A stretch of DNA of 64,000 bases from Gymnothorax reevesii (GCA_029721435.1 CM056577.1:30534719-30598718); one strand, 5' to 3'. Shown: positions 25,173 to 35,708, counted from the first letter of the stretch. Program-made: numbers and translations. Notes: generated from the letters alone by a model not told the origin.

Positions 25173-25797
25173 GAGGTGTTCAATCATGTGTCAGTAGAAT
25201 CCACCTGGCTGATGTTTTGAAGATTTTTATTCATTTAACAAGGAACTGTGTATGGGGACTAGGAAGATTGAAATGGACAAAATTAACCCTGTGAAAATAT
25301 TCGGAATGATGGAATAGCGCCGTGAGAACTCACCTACCCCCATTTTTTCTTTCTCACTACATGTAATTCCATGAAGGAAATACTGGACAGGGTAGAGGGT
25401 GATCCGAAGTATTATGTTGCCTCGAGGGTGTGTAGGGATGGGGGGTATCTAAGGGATATGTTAGTCTTGTTCAATTAGCTGTCACCTACCCGCATATAAT
25501 ATTATTTCTTTCAGGAGGGGTGGCCCACTTCTCCCAGAGCATTCGACAAGGCCGGCCCACTTCTCCCAGAAAGCTGGCTCACTTCTCCCAACATCAGGGA
25601 GAAGTGAGCCATTTTTTCATCAAAAAAAAAAGATGAGTGAAGGTGATGGTAATTCGTTCTCGGACTGTGCCTGTATTCCATGCTGTTGGGGTAAGGGATT
25701 GCTAATTGTCACCTACACTGTGGATCTCCTATGGTTCATTCCTGCATAGTAATGATGATCAGTAGAAAAGTGGCCCACTTCTGCCCGGTCTCCCCTA

Positions 25798-26232
25798 AAT
25801 ACTGTCATTAAAACAAACATACCATGAAGAATGAATGGCGGCTAAATGATTCGTAAAAACAGTCTACATACAGTGTGTAAATAAACTTGTAATGAAACAA
25901 GAACGCCCAACTGAAAGCTTTGGGAGTGATGTGCAGTTCCAGTGAAAATACTTGACACACTTTATCTGTCTTATAGTACTGTTGTTATTTAAGTTTAAAT
26001 GGTTTACGTTCTACATATGACCTCAAATGCCATATGGTAAGGAGTAAATTGTTGAAAAAAAATGATTACCTGAACGTAGAACAATGTCCAAAATTTTGGA
26101 ATTCGTAAATGAAACCGCATTTGGTAGGACAAACAGACAAATTCTTCCCGTATTCCAAAAGCTGATTTAAAACAAACTCGTTAGGACAAATTGGTTAGTA
26201 TAGGCAAACCACAAATGCTGTACATCCGTAGG
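25798..26232. other. Spacer between two nested transposons
   Basis: About 440 bp of AT-rich DNA, no gene or repeat recognised. Confidence 0.5.
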
Positions 26233-26349
26233 ATTGTGATCAGCGGCGGCTCGTCGGCTGTAACAAAGGGAAGCCAGAACCTCACCCTTCAAAGCTTAAT
26301 GACTTCAACATTTCATAGTTCACTTTTCTTTATCAGCAGTTGCTCATAC

Positions 26350-26833
26350 TGTTATGGCCCCAATTTGTAATTAGATTTACAACGCAACAGCAACAGCAAG
26401 GGATGACGGACACAGTTTTAACAACTAAAACACATTTAATTTTTAACAAAGACAATAATGACTAAACAACTAACAACTAAGACCAAGATTGATTATAACA
26501 AAAACAAAAAGAAATATTTACAGTCCCCTGGTGATGTGCTGGGTGATGAAAATGCTCAAACACAGGCAAAAAAATCCACAAAAGAAACGTCACAGGTCTT
26601 GAACAGAATGGCAGGTCTGGTCATCTTCTTGCAATTTCTCCTCCTACTTTACTGTCTCAATTCTTTTCCTTATATACTCTTTCGTAGACCCCACCCACAT
26701 TTAGACCTCTTTTTTTTTTATTTTCTGAGACTTGCCCCAGACATGTCCAGGACATGTCTAAACATGACTCCAGTCTGAGCTTAACAAAAAAAAAGGTAAA
26801 TACTGCCATCTAGTGGCCTATATTCACATTACA
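26350..26833 (-). repeat. 3' LTR of copy 2
   Basis: 484 bp. Compared by eye with 31890-32372 there are about five substitutions and a one-base A-run difference. TG...CA ends. Confidence 0.95.
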
Positions 26834-26966
26834 CCTCCATTCCAAAAGGGAAAAATTTTGACTCATAAAGGCAAAATTTTTCTTTTCAAAACAAAATGGT
26901 TAAGTGAACACTTGTCTATATATACATATCATACAATATTCAAACACATGATATATATATACACAT

Positions 26967-29900
26967 TCAAACACGGGATAAGCAATCAGCAATTACATTG
27001 TCTGTACCCTTCACATGCTTAATTTCCAAGTCAAACTCCTGTAAAATCAAACTCCAATTCAACAATCTCCGATTCTTGTTTTTCATCTTACTCAAAAACA
27101 TTAACGGATTGTGGTCAGTGTACACAATCATTGGCTTTTGTCCTGTACAAACATAAACCTCAAAGTGTTGTAAAGAAAGGACCAGAGCCAACAGTTCCTT
27201 CTCTATTGTGGAATAGTTCCTTTGGTGGCGATTGAACTTCCTGGAGAAGTATGCCACGGGATGCTCAATGTCATCAGAGTCACTTCTCTGTAGGAGCACT
27301 GATCCACAAGCTTGGTCGCTAGCATCGACCGCGATGGAGAACGGTTTGTTGAAATCAGGAGATTTGAGCACGGGGAAGTGACACAGCAGAGACTTCAGGC
27401 GATCGAAGGCTCTCTGGCATGCATCATCCCAAGTGAACTTTACGCCTTTCTTCAGTTGGTTAGTTAGACTGAGAGCAATCTCAGCAAAGTTCTTGCAGAA
27501 CTTGCGGAAGTACCCGATCATTCCAAGGAAGCGGCGCAAAGCTTTTTTGTTGTCAGGAACTGGAAAATCCATGATGGCTTGGACTTTAGCATTTATGGGT
27601 GCCACCTTACCCTGGCCTATGACGTAGCCAAGATAGGTGACAGTAGCACAACCAAAGTCACTCTTGCTCAGGTTAACAGTCAGGTTAGCCTGGGTCAGGC
27701 GCTGGAACAACGTCTCTACATCTTTTAGATGTTCTTCCCAGGAGCCACTCCATGTGATCAGGTCATCGATGTACGCACCCGTGTGTGGCAATCCGGCAAT
27801 TGTAGACTGTATCATCCTTTGGAACGTGGCTGGGGCATTTTTCATGCCAAAGGGTAGGACTTCATACTGGTACAATCCAGATGGTGTGGCAAAAGCAGAG
27901 ATGCTCCTGGCCCTCTCAGTTAAAGGCACACACCAATAACCCTTCAATAAATCAATCTTGGTCAGAAACTTTGCTTGCCCTACACTATCAATACAATCAT
28001 CAATCCTAGGTATTGGAAACACATCAGTTCTAGTTACAGCATTGACTTTGCGATAATCTGTACAGAATCTAGTACTTCCATCAGGTTTTGGAACTAGCAC
28101 ACAGGGTGAACTCCAATCGGAGTTGGAGGGTCTGATAATATCATGTTTTAACATGTACTCAACCTCTTTCTCAGCAATCTTTCTCTTTTCAGGATTCATC
28201 CGGTATGGATGCTGTTTTATTGGTTTGGCATCACCAACATCTACATCATGAGAGGCTATAGTAACTCTCTTTGGAACATCAGGAAACAAATCCTCATAAT
28301 TCTTGATCAACCTTTCAAACTGATCTCTCTGTGAGGGTTCTAAGTGCTGGAGTTTTACATCAAGATTTTGCAACACTTCAGTGTTTGACAATTTACATGA
28401 AAGAACTTCAGCTTTAATTTTTGGCTCATCATCTTGAAACTCCCCCTCATCTTCACACGTTTCGACCATTGGAGAATCTGAAGTGACAGCTGCAACCCTA
28501 GCATTTCTGTCATGATAAGGCTTTAGCATGTTAATATGACACAATTGTTTTGGTTTTCTCCTATCTGGAGTCTTCACAATGTAATTGAGATCATTGAGTT
28601 TTGTCAGAATTTCATAAGGACCATGAAATCTAGCCTGCAATGGATTGGACTGCAAGCGAAACAACACAAGGACCTTTTCTCCTGGTTTAAACTCACGGCT
28701 TCTAGCCTTATGATCATACCAAGTTTTCATTTTTCCCTGACTTGATTTCAAGTTCTCTTTGGCAAGGTCACAAGCTGCACGCAATCTTTCCTTGAACTTG
28801 CTAACATAGTCTAACAGACTAATATGCGGCTCTTTCTCTTGCCATTGTTCACTCAATAATAGCAAAGGTCCTCTCACTTCATGACCAAACACTAGCTCAA
28901 ATGGACTGAATCCAGTAGACTCCTGCACTGCTTCTCTAGCTGCAAACAACAGCAAATGAACACCTTCATCCCAGTCTTTCTCATGGTCATAACAATAAGT
29001 CCTCATCATTGTCTTGAGAGTGGAATGAAACCGCTCTAAGGCACCCTGACTTTCTGGATGATAGGCACTAGAAAGAATCTGCTTTGCACCTAGTTCATAC
29101 ACAACCTGCTGAAACAATCCTGAAGTGAAATTGCTACCCTGGTCAGACTGAATTTCCCTGGGAAGGCCAAACAACGTGAAGAACTTTATCAAAGCCTTCG
29201 AGATTGCAGTTGCCTTGATGTTACGTAGAGGTATGGCTTCGGGGAATCTGGTAGATGCACACATGATTGTCAACAAGTACTGATTTCCAGATCTAGTCTT
29301 GGGTAATGGACCAACGCAATCAACAATGACCCTAGAGAATGGCTCCCCAAATGCTGGGATAGGCTGCAATGGAGCTACAGGTGGGTCTAACTGGTGTTTT
29401 CCAACTACCTGACAAGTGTGACAGGTTTTGCAAAAGTTGGAAACGTCTTTCCGAAGCCCAGGCCAAAAGAAGTGTTTCATGATCTTATCAACAGTCTTGT
29501 TAACACCAAGATGACCTCCTAAAGGTAAACTATGAGCCATTGTTAAGATCTCATTCCTGTAGACCTTCGGAACAACAATTTGCCTGACCACTGCCCAATC
29601 TGCATTGGCAGGGATATCAGGAGGGCGCCACTTCCGCATCAACACACCATCCTTGAGATAATACCCAACTGGAACTGCGTCTATTTCTTTATCAGGAAGG
29701 GCTCTCCTCTTTAGTACACCAATTTCAGGATCATTAGTTTGCTCCTCAATCAACCGCTTTCTGGACAGAGACAAGTCTCCAGACACATCAGAATCACCAG
29801 ACCCATCCGGCTGGCTGAATAGAGAACTGATAAAAGTATCTGATAAGTCCTCAAACGGAGAAACCATAGTAGGCCAATCAGAGTCATGAGGCGAACCACC

Positions 29901-31799
29901 TGAGTCCTGACTATTCAATGTACTGGACGGCACCACATCATCTTCTTCTTTAGCCTTCTTGGCCATAGCACGGGTCACTGCGCAAGAAGGATACAGAGAT
30001 GGGTCCTCATCCCCATCTTCAGTGCTCGGCTGTGAAGTAAGATGTACAGGGGGAACTACTTTGCCCCCAGCCAGGTCATTGCCTAGCAACAGAGAAACAC
30101 CCTTTATAGGTAGACTTGACATAAGTCCCACCTTTACCTGTCCTGTAACTAAATCTGACTTCAAGAATATAGAGCGCAGGGGTACAGATACAGTCCTCCC
30201 TTCAATACCTTGTACAAGTATGAAATCCCCTGAAGCGGTCTCATCACGTAACTCCAAGGAGTCCATCAACAAAAGTGACTGAGAAGCTCCGGTATCCCGT
30301 AGGATATATATGGGGACAGGAGTAGTATGCTCATTCAGAGCCACAAATCCCTCTGACACAAATGGAAGAAATTCCTCCCTCACGAAGTCAGCTGTATCAG
30401 GCTTTTTAGCCCCACAAGAAGCAGGCAATTTAGCAGATTGGTTATCTACTACAGGGGTTTCTAACCTTGTTTTCACAAAGGCATTTGGTTTGGAATCCTT
30501 TTCTTTTTCTTTCTTAGCTTTAAGGAACCAACAGTTAGTTGTAACATGACCAGATTTCTTGCAATAACTGCAAACTAGACCATTTTTGTCACTGTCAGCT
30601 TTCACACTTTGATCAGACCTGTTACTGGATTTCTGAGCACCATCACCAGATTTGTCTTTGTCTTTGGGTGAGGAATCTTGGGTATCACCATAACCCTTTT
30701 TCTGAAATTGGGACCATCTATTATTACTGCTAGACTGAAATTTGGACTTATGTGTGAGAACATATTCATCTGCAAATTTGGCAGCTGATTGCAAATTCAG
30801 TGCTTGCTTCTCATTAAGGTAGGTCTTAACATCATCTTTAACACAGTTCTTGAATTCTTCAACTAACACCATCTCTTTTAGTGAGTTGAAATCATCCTTG
30901 ACCTCCATAGAAGTACACCAGCGGTCAAAGCAAACCTGCTTTTCATTAGCAAATTCAACATAAGTCTGATTTTCAGATTTCTTCAGACCTCTGAATTTCT
31001 GTCGGTAAGCCTCTGGAACCAACTCATAAGCTCTCAAAATAACCTTTTTGACAACCTCATAATCAGAGGAATCATCTGCAGACAAAGCCGAATAGGCTTG
31101 TTGAGCTTTACCCTTGAGGACAGTTTGCAACATCAGAGGCCAGTGTTCCTTTGGCCACTGGCAACTCTTTGCTACCTTTTCAAAACACTGGAAATAGTTG
31201 TCAACATCCTTTTCCGAAAATGGAGGCACTAATTTTACCTCCTGGCTAGCCCGAAATTTATTTTCAGTTTGAATTTTTATTTTTAGTTGCTCCATTTGGA
31301 GTCTTTCTTCTCTATCGAATTTCTCTAATTCAAAATCTCTCTGTCTTGCAAATTTTTCTAACTCAAATTCTTTTTCCTCCCTTTCTATTTTCTCTTCTCT
31401 TGCTAATTTTTCTAACTCAAACTGCCTTTGTTTTTCTTTTTCTTCCCTTTCTTTCTCTCTTTCTTCCCTCTCAAATTCTCTTTGCTTTTCTTTTTCCTCC
31501 CTTTCTTTTTCTCTTTCCTCCCTTTCAATCTCTAGCATTTTTAATTTAAGTTCCATTTCTATATTTGGATTTTCCACTGGAAACTGTTCCAGATCTCCGG
31601 GTGCAAACACATTTTCATCAATGTAATATTCAACTTTCTCTCTAGCCAGTCTTGCTTTTCGCATGGCTGGTTTCACCTCTGTCAGCTCTAAATGTCTGCA
31701 AATTTCTAGCAGTTCTGTCTTTTTAAAAGACTTCAAAACCCCTACGGTTGGTGATGCCAAGAAATCATCCATTGCTGTTGTCAATATATATGTATTCAA
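26967..31799 (-). CDS. Gag-Pol polyprotein, copy 2 (single 1610-residue frame)
   Basis: Uninterrupted frame. N-terminal helical region (1-75); a Glu/Arg/Lys-rich, probably coiled-coil segment (about 84-175); gag core (about 185-350, sharing YELVPEAYRQKFR with copy 1); zinc knuckle C410-C423; protease DTGA 502-505 and LLLGNDLAG (571-579); integrase zinc module (about 756-797); integrase D827, D886, E922 (35-residue spacing); GPY module (about 1060); reverse transcriptase with YIDD 1343-1346; RNase H from about 1485 (VDAS motif). Order is protease-integrase-RT-RNase H (Gmr1 order). No stop or frameshift separates gag from pol, so pol products must come from proteolysis of one precursor. All catalytic residues checked are present, and the copy may be active. 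Confidence 0.96.
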   Translation of the reverse strand: MNTYILTTAMDDFLASPTVGVLKSFKKTELLEICRHLELTEVKPAMRKARLAREKVEYYIDENVFAPGDLEQFPVENPNIEMELKLKMLEIEREEREKEREEKEKQREFEREEREKEREEKEKQRQFELEKLAREEKIEREEKEFELEKFARQRDFELEKFDREERLQMEQLKIKIQTENKFRASQEVKLVPPFSEKDVDNYFQCFEKVAKSCQWPKEHWPLMLQTVLKGKAQQAYSALSADDSSDYEVVKKVILRAYELVPEAYRQKFRGLKKSENQTYVEFANEKQVCFDRWCTSMEVKDDFNSLKEMVLVEEFKNCVKDDVKTYLNEKQALNLQSAAKFADEYVLTHKSKFQSSSNNRWSQFQKKGYGDTQDSSPKDKDKSGDGAQKSSNRSDQSVKADSDKNGLVCSYCKKSGHVTTNCWFLKAKKEKEKDSKPNAFVKTRLETPVVDNQSAKLPASCGAKKPDTADFVREEFLPFVSEGFVALNEHTTPVPIYILRDTGASQSLLLMDSLELRDETASGDFILVQGIEGRTVSVPLRSIFLKSDLVTGQVKVGLMSSLPIKGVSLLLGNDLAGGKVVPPVHLTSQPSTEDGDEDPSLYPSCAVTRAMAKKAKEEDDVVPSSTLNSQDSGGSPHDSDWPTMVSPFEDLSDTFISSLFSQPDGSGDSDVSGDLSLSRKRLIEEQTNDPEIGVLKRRALPDKEIDAVPVGYYLKDGVLMRKWRPPDIPANADWAVVRQIVVPKVYRNEILTMAHSLPLGGHLGVNKTVDKIMKHFFWPGLRKDVSNFCKTCHTCQVVGKHQLDPPVAPLQPIPAFGEPFSRVIVDCVGPLPKTRSGNQYLLTIMCASTRFPEAIPLRNIKATAISKALIKFFTLFGLPREIQSDQGSNFTSGLFQQVVYELGAKQILSSAYHPESQGALERFHSTLKTMMRTYCYDHEKDWDEGVHLLLFAAREAVQESTGFSPFELVFGHEVRGPLLLLSEQWQEKEPHISLLDYVSKFKERLRAACDLAKENLKSSQGKMKTWYDHKARSREFKPGEKVLVLFRLQSNPLQARFHGPYEILTKLNDLNYIVKTPDRRKPKQLCHINMLKPYHDRNARVAAVTSDSPMVETCEDEGEFQDDEPKIKAEVLSCKLSNTEVLQNLDVKLQHLEPSQRDQFERLIKNYEDLFPDVPKRVTIASHDVDVGDAKPIKQHPYRMNPEKRKIAEKEVEYMLKHDIIRPSNSDWSSPCVLVPKPDGSTRFCTDYRKVNAVTRTDVFPIPRIDDCIDSVGQAKFLTKIDLLKGYWCVPLTERARSISAFATPSGLYQYEVLPFGMKNAPATFQRMIQSTIAGLPHTGAYIDDLITWSGSWEEHLKDVETLFQRLTQANLTVNLSKSDFGCATVTYLGYVIGQGKVAPINAKVQAIMDFPVPDNKKALRRFLGMIGYFRKFCKNFAEIALSLTNQLKKGVKFTWDDACQRAFDRLKSLLCHFPVLKSPDFNKPFSIAVDASDQACGSVLLQRSDSDDIEHPVAYFSRKFNRHQRNYSTIEKELLALVLSLQHFEVYVCTGQKPMIVYTDHNPLMFLSKMKNKNRRLLNWSLILQEFDLEIKHVKGTDNVIADCLSRV

Positions 31800-31865
31800 T
31801 TAAAAAAAAATCAATTTTACAATTTGAAATGTTAGATTTTCAATAAATTACTCACAAAATGGTCT

Positions 31866-31886
31866 ATCCCGGACCTTGAGCCCCCA
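31866..31886 (-). other. Primer-binding site, tRNA-Pro-like with 3 extra bases
   Basis: The minus strand reads TGGGGGCTCAAG then GTCCGGGAT, three bases inside the LTR. It equals the tRNA-Pro complement of copy 1 except for three inserted bases in the middle. It may pair with a bulge or with another tRNA. Confidence 0.75.
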
Positions 31887-31889
31887 ATT

Positions 31890-32372
31890 TGTTATGGCCC
31901 CAATTTGTAATTAGATTTACAACGCAACAGCAACAGCAAGGGATGACAGACACAGTTTTAACAACTAAAACACATTTAATTTTTAACAAAGACAATAATG
32001 ACTAAACAACTAACAACTAAGACCAAGATTGATTATAACAAAAACAAAAAGAAATATTTACAGTCCCCTGGTGATGTGCTGGGTGATGAAAATGCTCAAA
32101 CACAGGCAAAGAAATCCACAAAAGAAACGTCACAGGTCTTGAACAGAATGGCAGGTCTGGTCATCTTCTTGCAATTTCTCCTCCTACTTTACTGTCTCAA
32201 TTCTTTTCCTTATATACTCTTTTGCAGACCCCACCCACATTTAGACCTCTTTTTTTTTTATTTTCTGAGACTTGCCCCAGACATGTCCAGGACATGTCTA
32301 AACATGACTCCAGTCTGAGCTTAACAAAAAAAAGGTAAATACTGCCATCTAGTGGCTTATATTCACATTACA
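31890..32372 (-). repeat. 5' LTR of copy 2
   Basis: 483 bp, near-identical partner of 26350-26833. A TATATACTC phrase on the plus strand at about 32212 lies in the LTR, but promoter position was not established. Confidence 0.95.
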
Positions 32373-32953
32373 ATACGAATTGGTTGAAGGACAATCAAAT
32401 TTATTTTCGATAGCAAATGACGACGCAAATTATCAACACGTCTTTGTAAATTAGTTTGAGAGGCTTCTTTCACAAGAAGCCACGACACTCCATTTTCTAC
32501 AATCTTAATATAGAAGAAAAGAATGCGATGTTGCACAGCTTATTGCTTAATGAGCCTCACTAATGAATTTGCGCATCTATGCCGTTTCATGAGCTTCTTG
32601 AGCGCAGAATTTATAGAGTAAGCCTATGGTAATTTATGTCGTAATTCACGCGTGAAAGAAAACCCCTCATAATTTCGTGGTGCAATGTATAACAATGCTA
32701 TGGAAAATAAATTTGACTCAACTGACTGTTCTTCTAACAATTCGTATGAGCAACTGCTGATCAAGAAAAGTAAACTGCGAAAGGTTTAAGTCATTAAGCT
32801 TTGACGGGCGAGGTTTTGGCTTAACTTTGTTACGGCCGACGACCCTTCACTGTTTAAATGAATGATTGAAAATAGGTGATGAACAATCATTAACATTAAG
32901 GGATTGTTTGGGCTTCCCCTGTTGCCAATTCATGAGCCGCCACTGGTTGTGAT

Positions 32954-34565
32954 GGGTGTGAATTCTCATTATATTTTTGTGAAATAAAAGGTGTTCATTT
33001 ATTATATATAATTTTTTCCACATTTATTCATTTGAATTTGTAAGTGGGTATGTTCAACCTTTGGCCTGGTACTATTGTACATTGTGTTTGGGTAGCCACA
33101 AGGGACCCAGTGTAAGTGTTTGGTGATAAGGTCTCCCTAATTTGTAGTGTAGAAGGGTACAACTAATTTCTGGCTTTTTCCAAAAAAAAAAAAAAAAAAA
33201 CCCTTTTCCTCTGATCAGTTATGATGGAGGAAATCTACTCTAATCACAGTTTTGCTTTGAAGACTGGAAAGAAGTCAATTTATTCTTGTTATAAGTGAGT
33301 ACTTGATGTAATTAGCTTTCTCAAGGGTTCAAAAGCACCGAGCCTTGCAAAAAAAGAAAAAAGAAAGAAAAGACAAAATCCCCACCATTCTCTGTTAGAA
33401 TGGTGTCTAATACAAGCTTGCACAAGCTGCCCCAAATTAGTGTGCTAATTGAAGAATTTAATTAGCATCTGCTCCAAAAGAATTACACGGGGCTCCAGTT
33501 CCTCTGGGTTTCCCCTCTTTGATTGCGGTTGCCATGTTTCAGCACCAGCAGGTCAGGCCTGAGAGTTGGCCTGGGCAAAACAAATGGTGATGGATCTGGC
33601 AGCCCAGGTGAAAGGGATTATCCTCATCCTTAAACAGCCAGAGCCAGAGACAGGGTCATTAACACTGAGGCCAGAGGCCTCAAAATGCGTGTATTTGCCT
33701 CTTTGCATTGACGTTGAATGTAATCTGTCGTGCGAGAAATTCGTTTCCCGGTCGGTGTGAAAGCAGCTAGTGACTGCGGCTTCAGGTCTTCAGGTCAGGT
33801 CAAATCATGGAATTCCAGGACCCTTGAAAGAATGTTGCTTGAGGCAAAAACGTTTTTAAGAAAATGTGGGCTGTATTTCTCTGCACTTTGGGTCCCAACA
33901 ACCATTAACACCTTTCACCTCTCTACAAAGGGCCCCCAGGTCTCCCTGAATAAGTGCCTGATATATAGTCACACCCAGACTGAAGCAGTCCAGGTAAGCC
34001 CAACCAGGATCCTAAGATGATTTAAAATCATTTAAAATGCTTTCAATGCTTTTTTCTTTGCCAAAACATTGTATTCCTGGGTAAAACTACATTTCAAGCC
34101 TCCAGGCTTTTGCGGGGTCATTGGAAGGCTATTGGCCGTGAATGTTTTACACGTTCTTGTGCAAGCATGTTTGCAAAGCTGTATCTTTTTTTTCATCAAG
34201 ATTGTCATAATGCTGTTATTGTATGTCGCCAGTCATTTATAGGACATAATCTCCTGGTTCCTCGTTCTGTCCTTAGTTTCCACAAAACCATTCTGATTGG
34301 TCCTCAAAATGCTGTGTACATCAGGACAGAATCACCACTAATTATAACACCAGGAGCTTGATACCCTTGATTAACTTCTATTTACACACCATAATACAGT
34401 ACATCAAATATACATATTCCGATGTCATGAATTAGAGATTTTCTTTCAACAAAGATCTATTTAATTATGCATTAGAAGGGCTTCAAAGGTCAAATCTCTA
34501 CAGTAAATATAGCTTTGGGCCCTTTGAATTGCCTTAACGCTTCCATAATGAGCCACTTCACTCTA
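32954..34565. other. Unassigned non-coding stretch
   Basis: No gene is supported. It contains an A-run (33182-33200), a lone transposon end (33692-33766) and two TAATTA-rich stretches (33425-33490, 34440-34530) that could be regulatory. Confidence 0.45.
33692..33766. repeat. Solo end of an inverted-repeat element
   Basis: The phrases CTTTGCATT, GTAATC and TGTCGTGCGA followed by GTTTC match the ends of the element at 61714-62656 in order and spacing. No partner end is nearby. Confidence 0.6.
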
Positions 34566-34569
34566 TATA

Positions 34570-34707
34570 CTCTTCCAAAAAAGAAACTATACAAATATTG
34601 AATTATTGATTACACTTTCTTTTCAATATGTTTTCCACATTTGTCAAAACATTTCATGTATAATAAATTGATGCTAAAAACAATGTATAGTTTCTTTTTT
34701 GGAAGAG
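34570..34707. mobile_element. 138-bp Tc1/mariner-type MITE
   Basis: CTCTTCCAAAAAAGAAACTA at the left is inverted as TAGTTTCTTTTTTGGAAGAG at the right (one of 21 bp may differ). It is flanked by TA on both sides (34568-34569 and 34708-34709). No coding. Confidence 0.88.
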
Positions 34708-34713
34708 TATATA

Positions 34714-35705
34714 TTACATACTGTGCATGTGCCAAATGTTTCAAACCTTGGGTGGCTCTCGGTAATCGTAACCATGACGATGGGATACTTAAAATGTGCA
34801 GCTGATTATCGAATAAGCAGATGCTGTTACATTTAATCCTTGGAATTGATTATTTATGTTTTTTTCTATTGTTTTCTTAATCTCCTCAAATACTCCCTTA
34901 AAAGAAAAAAAAAAACATGGTGATAAGGTCTGCGGTTTTTAAGATGGAAGGGTGCCCAAAGTAGTAATTCATCTCAATGAGTGAACCATACAGGGAAAAG
35001 AAATCTTGTTTTTATCTCTTAATATCTGATTAATGAATAATTAAGCAGTAACAAAGAAATCGGTCACCATCCAATACTGTATTGACTCAAGGGAGTCGCA
35101 GATGCGTGTTCTCCCCACCAACACAGAACAGTTCACAGACATGAGTAATATTTTTATTTTCAATTCAAATAGAGCAATAAGAATCTTATGAGGATTCGCT
35201 TATCGTAGGTAATCTGTTTCTCTGTTCTGAGTGGGTGTTTCCCCAGCAGAGAAGAAAGAAATGAAGAAAAAAGATGCTTCTTATTTAAAATTTTCACACA
35301 AAAAAAATTCATTTAAACTCAGGAGTGAAGCTGGTAAGAGGTCTTGCTGTTGTGAAACATTTGTAAGTTTTTACAAAAAGATGTTTGACAAACACAAAGA
35401 AGTTCTGTGGCAGCGCGCTCACCCGGCTTATTTTTTAATTGAGTTTTTTTTTTATCCATGTAGCAGTATTGTACCCCCTGTACTGGGTAGTTCTGTGCTT
35501 GCGCCTGATTGGCTGTGCTAGTCTGACTGACCCTCTCTCTCTCTGTTTGCTGTGGGTCAGCTGGGCTGTGCTGACGTCTCCTTTCATGTGGGCCGCTGTT
35601 TGTTTATCAGCGCCAGCTGTCTACAGTCCAGGACCTCAGACTGGCCCAGGGGCAAATCCTGCTCTGCACCAAAACAACTGCTCCGACCGATCCCACACAC
35701 TCCCT
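34714..35705. other. Unassigned non-coding stretch
   Basis: No gene supported. AT-rich, with short A and T runs. Confidence 0.45.
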
Positions 35706-35708
35706 CCC

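Larger units (their letters stand above)
17661..25795. mobile_element. TA-flanked DNA transposon, split by a retrotransposon
   Basis: Left end GGGGAGACGGGGGAGAAGTG and right end, read inverted, GGGGAGACCGGGCAGAAGTG. Both are bounded by TA (17659-17660, 25796-25797). Just inside the termini, copies of GGGAGAAGTGRGCC occur in both orientations (17661-17701, 18520-18592, 25511-25603), as expected of transposase-binding subterminal repeats. Without the inserted Gmr1-type element (18788-25172) it is about 1.75 kb. No transposase coding remains, so it is non-autonomous or decayed. TA duplication and the kinship with 41218-44434 point to the Tc1/mariner-pogo superfamily. Confidence 0.8.
26350..32372 (-). 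mobile_element. Gmr1-type Ty3/gypsy LTR retrotransposon, copy 2 (apparently intact)
   Basis: 6023 bp with LTRs starting TGTTATGG and ending CATTACA, and a 4-bp ATAC duplication on either side (26346-26349, 32373-32376). Transcribed on the minus strand. It carries a single uninterrupted gag-pol frame, a primer site and a purine-rich tract (minus strand GGAATGGAGG at 26834-26843). The LTRs differ at only a handful of positions, which implies a recent insertion. It interrupts the hAT-like element 26241-32945. Confidence 0.95.
26241..32945. mobile_element. hAT-like element with long inverted repeats, split by a retrotransposon
   Basis: Termini CAGCGGCGGCTC and, inverted, CAGTGGCGGCTC, flanked by a 7-of-8 match duplication, ATTGTGAT (26233-26240) and GTTGTGAT (32946-32953). 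The left arm (26252-26349) is matched by an inverted right arm (about 32741-32845: GAGCAACTGCTGATC, AAGTCATTAAGCTTTGA, TTACGGCCGACGA). The right side has ~95 bp more between arm and tip, so the left tip appears deleted. Without the insert it is ~680 bp and non-coding. Confidence 0.82.

Noticed and set aside
26458..26778. 106-residue frame repeated at 31998-32318
   Set aside because: It is part of the copy 2 LTR, so it appears twice, and it lies on the strand opposite to the element's genes.
31346..31549. Phe/Leu-rich frame on the plus strand
   Set aside because: It is the antisense shadow of the Glu/Lys/Arg-rich coiled-coil part of copy 2 Gag.
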